From: a virus | Reading direction: 5' to 3' (one strand) | IMG/VR virus record: IMGVR_UViG_3300032560_000087 | Location: 1-30,418 of that record | Length of the DNA: 30,418 nucleotides | Shown: in pieces, positions 6,402-12,267 of the stretch | Layout of the letters: every line of letters begins with the position of its first letter | Position numbering within the stretch: the stretch's first letter is position 1 | Notes under the pieces: model-generated | The model's input: the letters and a program-made list of their open reading frames with translations, nothing else | Databases searched by the model: none | Told to the model about the DNA's origin: nothing | Program-made: the position numbers and the translations under genes

Positions 6402-6581
6402 TCACCACGCCCCAAACCAAACGCCGGTTCCATGAATAATAGCGATTGGGAACATCAATGCTCCCGCAATCAGGAAACCCCATTTACCCGCTACCAGACA
6501 CACAACCACATGGGTTAACCATGCCGCCGAAGCCCATAAGCCAATTACAGACCCGATCAACCACCCAATAAAATTAACCAT
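6402..6581 (-). CDS. Small membrane protein
   Basis: 59 residues, MVNFIGWLIGSVIGLWASAA followed by WLTHVVVCLVAGKWGFLIAG and ALMFPIAIIHGTGVWFGAW. It is almost entirely hydrophobic, with two or three membrane segments. The ATG overlaps the stop of the upstream gene (TAATG) after GAGGGTTTG. It is the counterpart in position, though not clearly in sequence, of the small membrane protein at 4803-4967, which also neighbours a copy of the EGEGL family. Function unknown. Confidence 0.65.
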   Translation of the reverse strand: MVNFIGWLIGSVIGLWASAAWLTHVVVCLVAGKWGFLIAGALMFPIAIIHGTGVWFGAW

Positions 6582-7183
6582 TACAAACCCTCCCCTTCAT
6601 CACAATCGATCTCAACTTTCACACAGGCGATGCGATTACCTACTTGCATTGCATCGGCCTGTTCTTTTGATGAACATCCAGCCGTCAAACCTTGCGGTTT
6701 AGGATATACATTAAACCAAACCGTCCGTTTGATCCGTGGTTTTACCTCAACAAGATCAAACAGGGTTTCATTGTCGCCTGAATTGATATTGCCGCCAAAC
6801 TCTGTCCAACAGGTCATTACCCACCTGTCGTGATGTTGTATTGCCCCGTGAACCGGATATTTCCCGCCACCATTCACCGAATAAATTATAACTTCATCGT
6901 CTTTGGCGGTACGGTATTGCTTACTGATGTCGATCAAAGGTTTAACTTCGGGTATCTTGCGGATCATATCGTGCAGAGCATCATGCTTCTTTAATTTTTC
7001 AATTTCGGCTTCAACCCATGATGCATTTTTATATTTTGCCTGTTTGATTGCAAGGCTGCTTTTCCCCATCAAAACGCCAATTTCTTTGTGGCTTTTACCG
7101 GCAAACAAATACGCTGCAAGTTCTTTAATTTTACTATATGTCCATACATGGGAAGTTTTTGGCCCCGTTTTTTTCTTAATCAT
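6581..7183 (-). CDS. Two-domain protein: HTH-like N-terminus fused to EGEGL-family domain
   Basis: 200 residues from ATG 7183, preceded by GAGGAGAAAAAA. The longer upstream frame to 7306 crosses the promoter and is rejected. Residues 1-70 are basic, with a helix-turn-helix-like GKSHKEIGVLMGKSSLAIKQ resembling GcrA/SANT-type DNA-binding helices. Residues about 88-200 match the protein at 4404-4781. It is the first gene of the leftward operon. A DNA-binding role for the N-terminus is inferred; the C-terminal family has no known function. Confidence 0.75.
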   Translation of the reverse strand: MIKKKTGPKTSHVWTYSKIKELAAYLFAGKSHKEIGVLMGKSSLAIKQAKYKNASWVEAEIEKLKKHDALHDMIRKIPEVKPLIDISKQYRTAKDDEVIIYSVNGGGKYPVHGAIQHHDRWVMTCWTEFGGNINSGDNETLFDLVEVKPRIKRTVWFNVYPKPQGLTAGCSSKEQADAMQVGNRIACVKVEIDCDEGEGL

Positions 7184-7236
7184 TTTTTTCTCCTCATTGC
7201 CAAGTATCGATGTTTCATTTGAACCCCCGTTGTTCG

Positions 7237-7276
7237 ATATTGACACTATGGCTTGTATCGAATAAGTTGTCAATAT
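7237..7276. promoter_or_regulatory. Overlapping divergent promoters with inverted-repeat operator
   Basis: Leftward: TTGACA (7273-7268), 17-base spacer, CATAGT (7250-7245). Rightward: TTGACA (7240-7245), 17-base spacer, TAAGTT (7263-7268, weak). Each -35 box therefore sits on the other promoter's -10 region, so polymerase can occupy only one. The -35 boxes are embedded in a perfect inverted repeat ATATTGACA (7237-7245) / TGTCAATAT (7268-7276), a natural operator for the Cro-like protein encoded at 7298. Confidence 0.6.
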
Positions 7277-7297
7277 GGTTGTAAACGGAAAATTGAA

Positions 7298-7543
7298 ATG
7301 ACACATGAAGTCGCGACGCGGGTAATCAGAAAGCTGGGCGGCCCTCGTAATGTTGCCAATATGTTAGGCATGACGACACAGGCTATCTATAAATGGACAT
7401 GGCCTGTCGAAAGGGGCGGCACTGGTGGGTTTATTCCTACACGCCGTCAGATTGAATTGATGGTAGCCGCCAAGCAACGTGGCATCGAATTGAAAAAAGA
7501 TGATTTCTTTCCAAGGGACCCAGTCGATGACGCCACGGTTTAA
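7298..7543 (+). CDS. Cro/YdaS-like transcriptional regulator
   Basis: 81 residues from ATG 7298; the upstream frame to 7253 runs through the promoter. The helix-turn-helix is GGPRNVANMLGMTTQAIYKW (about residues 13-32), followed by RGGTGGFIPTRRQIELMVAA, a layout usual for phage Cro/CII-size regulators that choose start sites next to themselves. It is the first rightward gene beside a divergent promoter pair with a palindrome, so autoregulation of both operons is likely. The ribosome site is weak (GGAAAATTGA). No partner CI-like repressor is visible in the window. Confidence 0.8.
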   Translation: MTHEVATRVIRKLGGPRNVANMLGMTTQAIYKWTWPVERGGTGGFIPTRRQIELMVAAKQRGIELKKDDFFPRDPVDDATV

Positions 7544-7919
7544 AGTATCCCCGAAAGAGGACAGAACGATTGACGGGATTACGTTCGACTCCAAAGGCGA
7601 GATGAAGCGTTATCTTGATTTGAAGTTGGCGCAGAAGGCTGGAGAGATTAAAGACCTACAACTTCAGTATGAGTTCCCTGTCCAGATCGATGGGAAACAT
7701 TTTTGTACGTACACCGCTGATTTTTCGTACATAGAAGCTCGTACAGGCAAGGCGATTTATGAGGACACTAAGTCTACGGGAACCGCCAAGGACCCCGCGT
7801 ACAGGCTCCGTAAGAAGGCGGCGGAACTATACTATGGCGTAAAGATTACGGAATTTTTGATTGGGTGGAAGCCAAAAACGTTGACGAGGAAGAAAAAGAA
7901 GATTACGGTTAAAAAATAA
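7527..7919 (+). CDS. DUF1064 family PD-(D/E)XK nuclease-like protein
   Basis: 130 residues from ATG 7527 (ribosome site CCAAGGGA), overlapping the regulator gene by 17 bases. It shows the DUF1064 pattern: ITFDSKGEMKRYLDLK with E25, YTADFSYIE with D65, and IYEDTKS with E79, D80 and K82, then AYRLRKKAAELYYGVKITEF and a very basic tail (KTLTRKKKKITVKK). These acids and lysine form a PD-(D/E)XK-like site. Family members are small phage proteins thought to be nucleases. The tail would aid DNA binding. Confidence 0.8.
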   Translation: MTPRFKVSPKEDRTIDGITFDSKGEMKRYLDLKLAQKAGEIKDLQLQYEFPVQIDGKHFCTYTADFSYIEARTGKAIYEDTKSTGTAKDPAYRLRKKAAELYYGVKITEFLIGWKPKTLTRKKKKITVKK

Positions 7920-7920
7920 A

Positions 7921-7940
7921 CGGCCCCACATGGGGCCATT
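7921..7940 (+). terminator. Hairpin after DUF1064 gene, weak terminator
   Basis: A GC-only stem GGCCCC / GGGGCC with an ACAT loop sits 2 bases after the stop codon. The following ATTTGAAG is not a strong T tract, so termination would be partial. Confidence 0.4.
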
Positions 7941-7985
7941 TGAAGTAGGTGATGGGACTGCAATCCCTAATCCTAATACTTAGGT

Positions 7986-8031
7986 GGCGGAAGTTCAGGA
8001 CTGATTTGTTTATAGTCCAAAGACTGCCGCC
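7986..8031 (+). other. Long interrupted RNA hairpin before replication gene
   Basis: GGCGG (7986-7990) pairs with CCGCC (8027-8031). Inside it AGT pairs with ACT, and GGACT (7998-8002) pairs with AGTCC (8014-8018) around an 11-base loop. It lies in the 130-base gap before the gene at 8053 and ends 9 bases before AGGTGG, its ribosome site. It may be a leader structure controlling translation or transcription; no known riboswitch class is recognised. Confidence 0.4.
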
Positions 8032-8052
8032 TTGCAATAGGTGGTATGTGTT

Positions 8053-8343
8053 ATGTCTCAAAAAGCTATAGGTTGGGCTTTAAGTAAAACAGGAATTTCG
8101 TGGCAAGCGAAATTTGTTTTAGTTTTGCTTGCTCATCATCACGATGAAAGCACGGGTTTTTGCAACCCGACAAAAAGTATTTTAGCAGAACAATCTGGTT
8201 TCCCTCAACAAATGATTGGGAGATACACAAAACAGCTAAAAGACATTGGTTTTATTAAAAAAAGACCTCGTTATGATGAAAATGATGCTCAAATAGCAAA
8301 TCATTATTGGCTCCAAATGGAAAATGATGGAGTTGCAATATGA
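8053..8343 (+). CDS. Winged-helix DNA-binding protein, replication-associated
   Basis: 96 residues from ATG 8053, with AGGTGG 7 bases upstream, preferred over the GTG at 8041. The chain forms one winged helix-turn-helix (HTH_36-like): SWQAKFVLVLLAHHHDESTG, then CNPTKSILAEQSGFPQQMIG and YTKQLKDIGFIKKRP. It resembles the N-terminal domain of the next protein, so the pair is probably a tandem duplication. Such proteins act in phage replication initiation or helicase loading. The DNA is AT-rich compared with its neighbours, suggesting a separate origin. Confidence 0.75.
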   Translation: MSQKAIGWALSKTGISWQAKFVLVLLAHHHDESTGFCNPTKSILAEQSGFPQQMIGRYTKQLKDIGFIKKRPRYDENDAQIANHYWLQMENDGVAI

Positions 8344-9317
8344 GTGGATTTGCAAAAATCTGGGCTTGGGAACAAAAAAACCTTACCCCAACAGAAAAAT
8401 GTGTGTTGATGGGGCTGGCTGATTTTCACACGGAAAATGGCGGATGTTATCCTTCTTTAAAAAGAATAGCTGAAAAAGTTAATGTTAGCGTTGATACGGT
8501 AAGCCGTTCGATTGATAATTTGATTGAAAAAGGTCTTGTCAAAAAGGAGCATAGGAGGAAAGAAAATAATGGTCATACTAGCAACTTTTACGATTTGCTA
8601 TTTACCTCCATTTTACCTCCTATACCCTTACCGCAAATTGCGGATACCCCTTCCCGCAATTTAAGTAACGAACAACAGTATATAGAACAAGATACAGTTC
8701 CTTCGGAACTGCACGATCCCCTAATTGCCTTTTCGTCGAACTACGAAGAGCCGCCAGTGAGTGAGCAAGCGGAGTTCTGGGCGGAGGCTAAGGTTATCTT
8801 CGAAGGTTGGCGGATACCGGACAAACGCGCTAATCCATTGATTGGAAAGCTGCTGAAGATGTCTGGCGGCAATTATTCAGAGGTTAGGAGATTGCTGGAG
8901 GAGGCAATCGCCAATGACGTTACCGACCCCGTTCCGTGGTTGATAGCGGCTGTTAGCGGTAAAAATAAACGGGGCAAGGAGGCAAAGAAAAAGCAGATTG
9001 CAGATGCATTTGCAGAACTGGAGGCAGCAAGTGAACGAAGGAAAGCTGAATGGCGGGAGCAATACGGGACGGAGTACGGCGTTTACCCTGACGCCGGAGA
9101 AAGCGGTGGAAAGCATAATGAATTGCTACAGCCTGAACCACCTACCGAATCCAAGCCTGTTCATTCAGAACGCAGCGAAAGCGTTGTCAAAGTATCCGCC
9201 AAACGTGTTGCACAGATTGTGCGACCCAACCGTAGGGATACTAACCAAGGCCAAATTCGCCCCATCCATAGCGGAACTGGTGGCGGAGGCGGAGAAACTA
9301 ACGAAGCGTGGCAGTAA
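8340..9317 (+). CDS. Phage replication initiation protein (HTH_36, O-like)
   Basis: 325 residues. Residues 1-85 form a winged helix (LTPTEKCVLMGLADFHTENG, SLKRIAEKVNVSVDTVSRSI, EKGLVKKEHRR), as in lambda-O-like origin-binding proteins. A Pro/Ser linker and a helical domain (about 140-205, WAEAKVIFEGWRIPDKRANP…VPWLIAAV) follow. From about residue 230 the frame overlaps the gene at 9031 for 287 bases, and its tail becomes low-complexity (HSGTGGGGGETNEAWQ), as expected where another frame dominates. Base composition shifts from AT-rich to richer in GC at about 8.7 kb, so this gene looks like a mosaic of two sources. ATGA overlap with the upstream gene. Confidence 0.8.
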   Translation: MSGFAKIWAWEQKNLTPTEKCVLMGLADFHTENGGCYPSLKRIAEKVNVSVDTVSRSIDNLIEKGLVKKEHRRKENNGHTSNFYDLLFTSILPPIPLPQIADTPSRNLSNEQQYIEQDTVPSELHDPLIAFSSNYEEPPVSEQAEFWAEAKVIFEGWRIPDKRANPLIGKLLKMSGGNYSEVRRLLEEAIANDVTDPVPWLIAAVSGKNKRGKEAKKKQIADAFAELEAASERRKAEWREQYGTEYGVYPDAGESGGKHNELLQPEPPTESKPVHSERSESVVKVSAKRVAQIVRPNRRDTNQGQIRPIHSGTGGGGGETNEAWQ

Positions 9318-9330
9318 GAATTTTGTTTAA
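9031..9330 (+). CDS. Overprinted small protein, helical
   Basis: 99 residues from GTG 9031, preceded by a strong GGAGG six bases upstream. The sequence FTLTPEKAVESIMNCYS…SLFIQNAAKALSKYPPNVLH and DPTVGILTKAKFAPSIAELV resembles a pattern common in alphaproteobacterial phage proteins (a 'YP--V---L-DP--G-----KF-PSIAE--E' helical segment), so this frame looks genuinely coding. It lies almost wholly inside the end of the replication gene in another frame. Function unknown; it may assist the replication proteins it is translated with. Confidence 0.7.
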   Translation: MNEGKLNGGSNTGRSTAFTLTPEKAVESIMNCYSLNHLPNPSLFIQNAAKALSKYPPNVLHRLCDPTVGILTKAKFAPSIAELVAEAEKLTKRGSKNFV

Positions 9331-9346
9331 CAACGGGAGAACTAAA

Positions 9347-9634
9347 ATGGATACGACAAAAGAAAAAACGCATGGCAACTATCGCGATACAGCTTCGATC
9401 AGCCAAGGATTGAAAGCAGTGATGGCATCTGGGAAAAACTGGGATAATCTTAATAATTCGCAACGTGAGGCCTTGGAGATGATTTCGGTTAAAGTTTCAC
9501 GCATTCTGTCTGGCGATGCCAATTTTCGCGATCATTGGGATGACATCGAAGGTTACGCTGAACTTGGCGGTGAGAATAGCAAGAACAGTCTGCCACAGGT
9601 TCAGTTTGATTTAGCAAAAGCGATGGGGGCGTGA
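9347..9634 (+). CDS. DUF6378 family protein
   Basis: 95 residues from ATG 9347 (ribosome site CGGGAGA). It shows the DUF6378 pattern: KTHGNYRDTASISQGLKAVM near the start, NSQREALEMISVKVSRILSG in the middle, and a DHWDDIEGYAELG end. The family is widespread in phages of alphaproteobacteria and others, with no proven role; the fold is all-helical and MazG-like. Context in the replication arm would suit nucleotide or DNA metabolism, but this is only inference. Confidence 0.85.
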   Translation: MDTTKEKTHGNYRDTASISQGLKAVMASGKNWDNLNNSQREALEMISVKVSRILSGDANFRDHWDDIEGYAELGGENSKNSLPQVQFDLAKAMGA

Positions 9635-9636
9635 AA

Positions 9637-9963
9637 ATGACCGATGATAAAATAAAAAAAGCCTATCGGGAATTAAGCGCACTAATTGACGGAGGAACCA
9701 AAATGACTGAATGGATGGATATAAAAACCGCACCAAAAGACGGAACTGAAATTTTGACGATACAGATGCACGAAGGCGATTATTTTAAAAGACAAGCCAT
9801 CATGTATTGGTATTTGCCACCCGCACAATATCGTTGGAATTTAACAGACGACGACACAATGAAGCGGTTTCCTATTCCGCCAATTGGATATTGGCGCGGA
9901 GAAATATTTTTAAACCCCACTCATTGGATGCCATTACCTAATGCACCGGAGCCGCCAAAATGA
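9637..9963 (+). CDS. DUF551-like small phage protein
   Basis: 108 residues from ATG 9637. The conserved part starts at an internal ATG at 9703 with a better ribosome site (GGAGGAACCAAA): MTEWMDIKTAPKDGTEILTI…THWMPLPNAPEPPK. This is the DUF551-type pattern (W--I-TAPKDG-EIL and HWMPLP). The 22 residues between the two starts may be translated as an extension or may regulate the inner start. Its neighbour at 9960 is a shorter copy of the same family. Function unknown. Confidence 0.75.
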   Translation: MTDDKIKKAYRELSALIDGGTKMTEWMDIKTAPKDGTEILTIQMHEGDYFKRQAIMYWYLPPAQYRWNLTDDDTMKRFPIPPIGYWRGEIFLNPTHWMPLPNAPEPPK

Positions 9964-10160
9964 CTGAATGGCAACCAATAGAAACCTGCCCAAAAGATCA
10001 TTGGGTATTGGTGTATGAACCCAGCGGGCATCTTATAGTTGCCAAATGGATTTACGCAGACCAATGGCAATATGCTCAAATTGATGATCCTAAATTTTAT
10101 TTAAGTTGCCGCCCTACCCATTGGATGCACCTGCCAGAATTGCCGGAATTTCCAAAATGA
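9960..10160 (+). CDS. DUF551-like small phage protein, tandem copy
   Basis: 66 residues, MTEWQPIETCPKDHWVLVYE…RPTHWMHLPELPEFPK. The start W-PIE-CPKD and the end HWMHLP match the protein encoded just upstream, so this is a tandem duplicate that lost the central loop. Its ATGA start overlaps the upstream stop and its own stop overlaps the next start in the same way. Function unknown. Confidence 0.75.
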   Translation: MTEWQPIETCPKDHWVLVYEPSGHLIVAKWIYADQWQYAQIDDPKFYLSCRPTHWMHLPELPEFPK

Positions 10161-10399
10161 CTGAACACAAAGCCATTGGTTTTTCCTATAGCATCATTGG
10201 CGATGTTAACGAAAACAAATGTGTTGAGCCAGAAAAACGGTGGGTAGGTGGTCAATATGGCTGGGCAACGCATAGGTTCCCGATAAAGGGCGGAATAACA
10301 AAACGGGAAATGACGCGGCGTATGTTGATGGATTCAATGTATGAGGCCAGAAATACAATGTTGATAAATTTGTTTAGTAAAACGGAGCCAACAAAATGA
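10157..10399 (+). CDS. Hypothetical protein
   Basis: 80 residues from ATG 10157, overlapping the previous stop (ATGA). The first half is polar with a WVGGQYGWATHRFPIKGG stretch; the second half is a helix rich in Met and Arg (REMTRRMLMDSMYEARNTML). Not recognised. Coupling on both sides supports translation. Confidence 0.6.
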   Translation: MTEHKAIGFSYSIIGDVNENKCVEPEKRWVGGQYGWATHRFPIKGGITKREMTRRMLMDSMYEARNTMLINLFSKTEPTK

Positions 10400-10515
10400 G
10401 ACAGTGGATAGTCCGCCATGAGCGGGACGGCGACAACATATCTGCGCTGTGGGAGAACGAAGACGGCGACCGGTGGTACGAGCATATTGTCGTCAATGGG
10501 GAGGTGATTTGGTGA
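10396..10515 (+). CDS. Very small protein, paralogue of 6030-6146
   Basis: 39 residues, MRQWIVRHERDGDNISALWE followed by NEDGDRWYEHIVVNGEVIW. It shares the DRWYEHIVVNGEV-W ending and the ALWE-ED segment with the minus-strand gene at 6030. The start overlaps the previous stop (ATGA), and its end carries GGGGAGGTG feeding the next ATG through TGATG, exactly as in the other copy. Function unknown. Confidence 0.75.
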   Translation: MRQWIVRHERDGDNISALWENEDGDRWYEHIVVNGEVIW

Positions 10516-10745
10516 TGGACAACGAAAAAGAAATAGTTTGGACAGATGACATGGGGTTCATGCCACCAGTGGTGAAAACAGAAGGCCGAATTATTTGTCG
10601 GCATGAGTGTCAGCTAACAGAATACAAAGCCGAGATTGAGCGGTTGCGTAAAGAAAATCTCAGCCAAAGGTATGACATCATGCTTCTCAATTCACGTCTC
10701 CAGACAGAGCATGAGATCATTCGCATAAGTGAGGAGGGTGAGTGA
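10515..10745 (+). CDS. Small coiled-coil protein with EEGE tail
   Basis: 76 residues from ATG 10515. A polar N-terminus (MDNEKEIVWTDDMGFMPPVV) includes CRHEC, then a coiled coil YKAEIERLRKENLSQRYDIM continuing LLNSRLQTEHEIIR. The second half is nearly the same as the C-terminal half of the minus-strand protein at 18177-18452, while the N-terminal parts differ, showing module exchange. The gene ends in the GAGGGTGAGTGATG coupler. Confidence 0.7.
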   Translation: MDNEKEIVWTDDMGFMPPVVKTEGRIICRHECQLTEYKAEIERLRKENLSQRYDIMLLNSRLQTEHEIIRISEEGE

Positions 10746-11104
10746 TGGATATTGCTGAAAAGATGGCTGCTGATATTGCATTGGCGATGGATGGCGGAGA
10801 ATGGAAAGATGGAAAATGGTATAGCAAATTCCACCGTGATGCGTGGATCAAGGCTGTCAAGCCATACGCTGATGAGATTGAGCGGTTGTGGGAGGCCGCA
10901 AAAGATCGGCCAAAAGATCGGCCAAATGAAGCCGCCAATGAAATTGAACGGTTGCGGGAAGAAATGGCGGATTTGAAATATAAAAAAACTTATTTTGAAC
11001 GGGCTTATATGGCGGCAAGAAGAACCCTTGATAGCAAGGGAATACACATGGATTACTTTTTATCCCGTGCTGATTATGAGGCCGCACTGAAGGAGGGTGA
11101 GTGA
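10745..11104 (+). CDS. Coiled-coil protein with GGEWKDGKWY domain, tandem copy 1
   Basis: 119 residues from ATG 10745. Residues 1-50 contain MAADIALAMDGGEWKDGKWY and AWIKAVKPYADEIERL; a helical region holds a 12-base tandem duplication (KDRPKDRP); then NEAANEIERLREEMADLKYK. The last 25 residues are encoded by the 80-bp sequence repeated inversely at 5925-6004. The N-terminal half matches the next gene, so these are tandem paralogues. Function unknown. Confidence 0.75.
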   Translation: MDIAEKMAADIALAMDGGEWKDGKWYSKFHRDAWIKAVKPYADEIERLWEAAKDRPKDRPNEAANEIERLREEMADLKYKKTYFERAYMAARRTLDSKGIHMDYFLSRADYEAALKEGE

Positions 11105-11106
11105 TG
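11027..11106 (+). repeat. 80-bp perfect inverted repeat, right copy
   Basis: Identical over 80 of 80 bases to the reverse complement of 5925-6004. It covers the end of the coiled-coil gene (SKGIHMDYFLSRADYEAALK, then EGE) and the stop/start coupler. The two copies face each other about 5 kb apart and flank the divergent early promoters, so recombination between them would invert that segment. Confidence 0.95.
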
Positions 11107-11430
11107 GATAAAACAGAGCAAATGGCTGCGGACATTGCTATGGTAATGAATGGCGGCGAATGGAAGGATGGCAAGTGGTATGCCGAAGGACATCGGCAAG
11201 CATGGATAAAGGCTGTCAAACCATACTCTGATGAGATTGAACGGTTGCGGGGTTCATATGAAGACTGCATCAATGCTGTTGATACTATAATCAATGACGG
11301 AATGACTGAGCCAGCAAAATTTGCCAAAATTCAACACAGTGGGTTTACCGCGTATAACTACATGATCGCAATGGCGGAAGACATAAAAGATGAAATTAAA
11401 AAACGGGCCGCATTGAAGGAGGGTGAGTGA
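11104..11430 (+). CDS. Coiled-coil protein with GGEWKDGKWY domain, tandem copy 2
   Basis: 108 residues from ATG 11104. The N-terminus (MAADIAMVMNGGEWKDGKWY, AWIKAVKPYSDEIERLR) repeats that of the preceding gene, while the middle and end differ (AKFAKIQHSGFTAYNYMIAM), and it again finishes KKRAALKEGE. Thus the N-terminal domain and the coupler tail are shared and the centre is variable. Function unknown. Confidence 0.75.
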   Translation: MDKTEQMAADIAMVMNGGEWKDGKWYAEGHRQAWIKAVKPYSDEIERLRGSYEDCINAVDTIINDGMTEPAKFAKIQHSGFTAYNYMIAMAEDIKDEIKKRAALKEGE

Positions 11431-11666
11431 TGTATATCGTAAAAAACCGCGCACCAGATTTAGCGATTGAACTATTGGAAAGCGCGGTGGAACAAAGAGA
11501 TAAGACAATTAAACAGGCGGTCGAAGCCTTGGAGATGTGGGTTAAATTCTGGAACGCTGACAACGATGAAAACTCATTGGAGCCGCTATTGGCTAAAGAA
11601 GCTATGGAGGCAACGTTGGAACTTCTGGAACGATTAGCAGAGGAGAATAAGTGGAAAAATATATAA
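11430..11666 (+). CDS. Small helical hypothetical protein
   Basis: 78 residues from ATG 11430, coupled to the previous stop by TGATG. The sequence is charged and helical (APDLAIELLESAVEQRDKTI, KQAVEALEMWVKFWNA, LLAKEAMEATLELLERLAEE). Not recognised beyond a general likeness to small phage helical proteins. It is the last member of the coupler-linked series on this strand. Confidence 0.65.
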   Translation: MYIVKNRAPDLAIELLESAVEQRDKTIKQAVEALEMWVKFWNADNDENSLEPLLAKEAMEATLELLERLAEENKWKNI

Positions 11667-11779
11667 TCATATTTTTCGGGCTGCACTCACTATGTTGTTT
11701 CTTGGTACTATTGGCTTGTGGACTAAAACAGGAGAAGAAAATTGAAAAAATCGACTACCTCGCCAGATGGCGAAAGTGA
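11651..11779 (+). CDS. Small single-pass membrane protein
   Basis: 42 residues from GTG 11651, preceded by GAGGAGAATAA. A hydrophobic segment IIIFFGLHSLCCFLVLLACG (about residues 5-24) is followed by a basic, charged tail (LKQEKKIEKIDYLARWRK). It overlaps the upstream gene by 16 bases and the downstream TTG-start gene by 38. Size and layout suit an Rz1/spanin-like or regulatory membrane peptide, but there is no spanin partner here. Coding status rests on the ribosome site and the open frame. Confidence 0.5.
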   Translation: MEKYIIIFFGLHSLCCFLVLLACGLKQEKKIEKIDYLARWRK

Positions 11780-12014
11780 TGTTGCTGTGTTTTGGCAGAA
11801 AGAGCGGATGGAATTGCTCGCTGATTTAGGCGAAGCCGTTGCCGTCGTTAAGATGGCGGCTGTGATCCTGAAAGACCCCGAAGATCGTTTAAACCTGAGG
11901 GAAATTTGGGACGATAAAGCACAAGAAATCTGGGATAAATATTACGGGAGGATACAGGATGGACGTACAGGCATTGGCGCAAAAGCATGGGATACGGATT
12001 GGGTCGGGGACTAA
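11742..12014 (+). CDS. Hypothetical protein upstream of primase
   Basis: 90 residues, apparently from TTG 11742 with AGGAG seven bases upstream; no in-frame ATG lies near. The sequence contains FWQKERMELLADLGEAVAVV and KDPEDRLNLREIWDDKAQEI, mostly helical and acidic. Its end overlaps the zinc-binding primase gene by 56 bases. Not recognised. Confidence 0.55.
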   Translation: MKKSTTSPDGESDVAVFWQKERMELLADLGEAVAVVKMAAVILKDPEDRLNLREIWDDKAQEIWDKYYGRIQDGRTGIGAKAWDTDWVGD

Positions 12015-12267
12015 GGGCGCACAAAAAACAAAATGCCCAAAATGTAGCGATAAAAGGTCGCACGCATCAGACCCGTGCCTATCGGTCAGAATAGACCAAA
12101 CGGGGATCGGGTGGCGTTGCTTCCACTGTGGATGGACGGGAGGAGAGATGACGGATGCTTTCAGAATTACATCAAAAGTGGTTAACCAAACGGGGAATAA
12201 ACACCGAAATCGCGATCCATATGGGGATTTACTCCGTAAAGCGCGGGTCGGATGGGCAACTCATTAG
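11959..12267 (+). CDS. Primase zinc-binding domain as a separate protein
   Basis: 102 residues. It carries a T7 gp4-type zinc ribbon: C26-x2-C29 (KTKCPKCSDK), C40 in DPCLSVRID, and C54-x2-C57 in GWRCFHCGWTGG. The ribbon reads the DNA template for primer synthesis and is normally fused to the Toprim domain. Here the frame continues for about 40 residues after the ribbon and stops at 12267, while the Toprim-helicase starts at 12155 in the +1 frame. It is therefore a split primase or a frameshift product. ATG 11959 follows GGGAGGATACAGG. Confidence 0.85.
   Translation: MDVQALAQKHGIRIGSGTKGAQKTKCPKCSDKRSHASDPCLSVRIDQTGIGWRCFHCGWTGGEMTDAFRITSKVVNQTGNKHRNRDPYGDLLRKARVGWATH

Noticed and set aside
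7184-7306. 41-residue N-terminal extension of the 6581 gene
   Set aside because: It would cross the divergent promoters; ATG 7183 has a GAGGAGA ribosome site.
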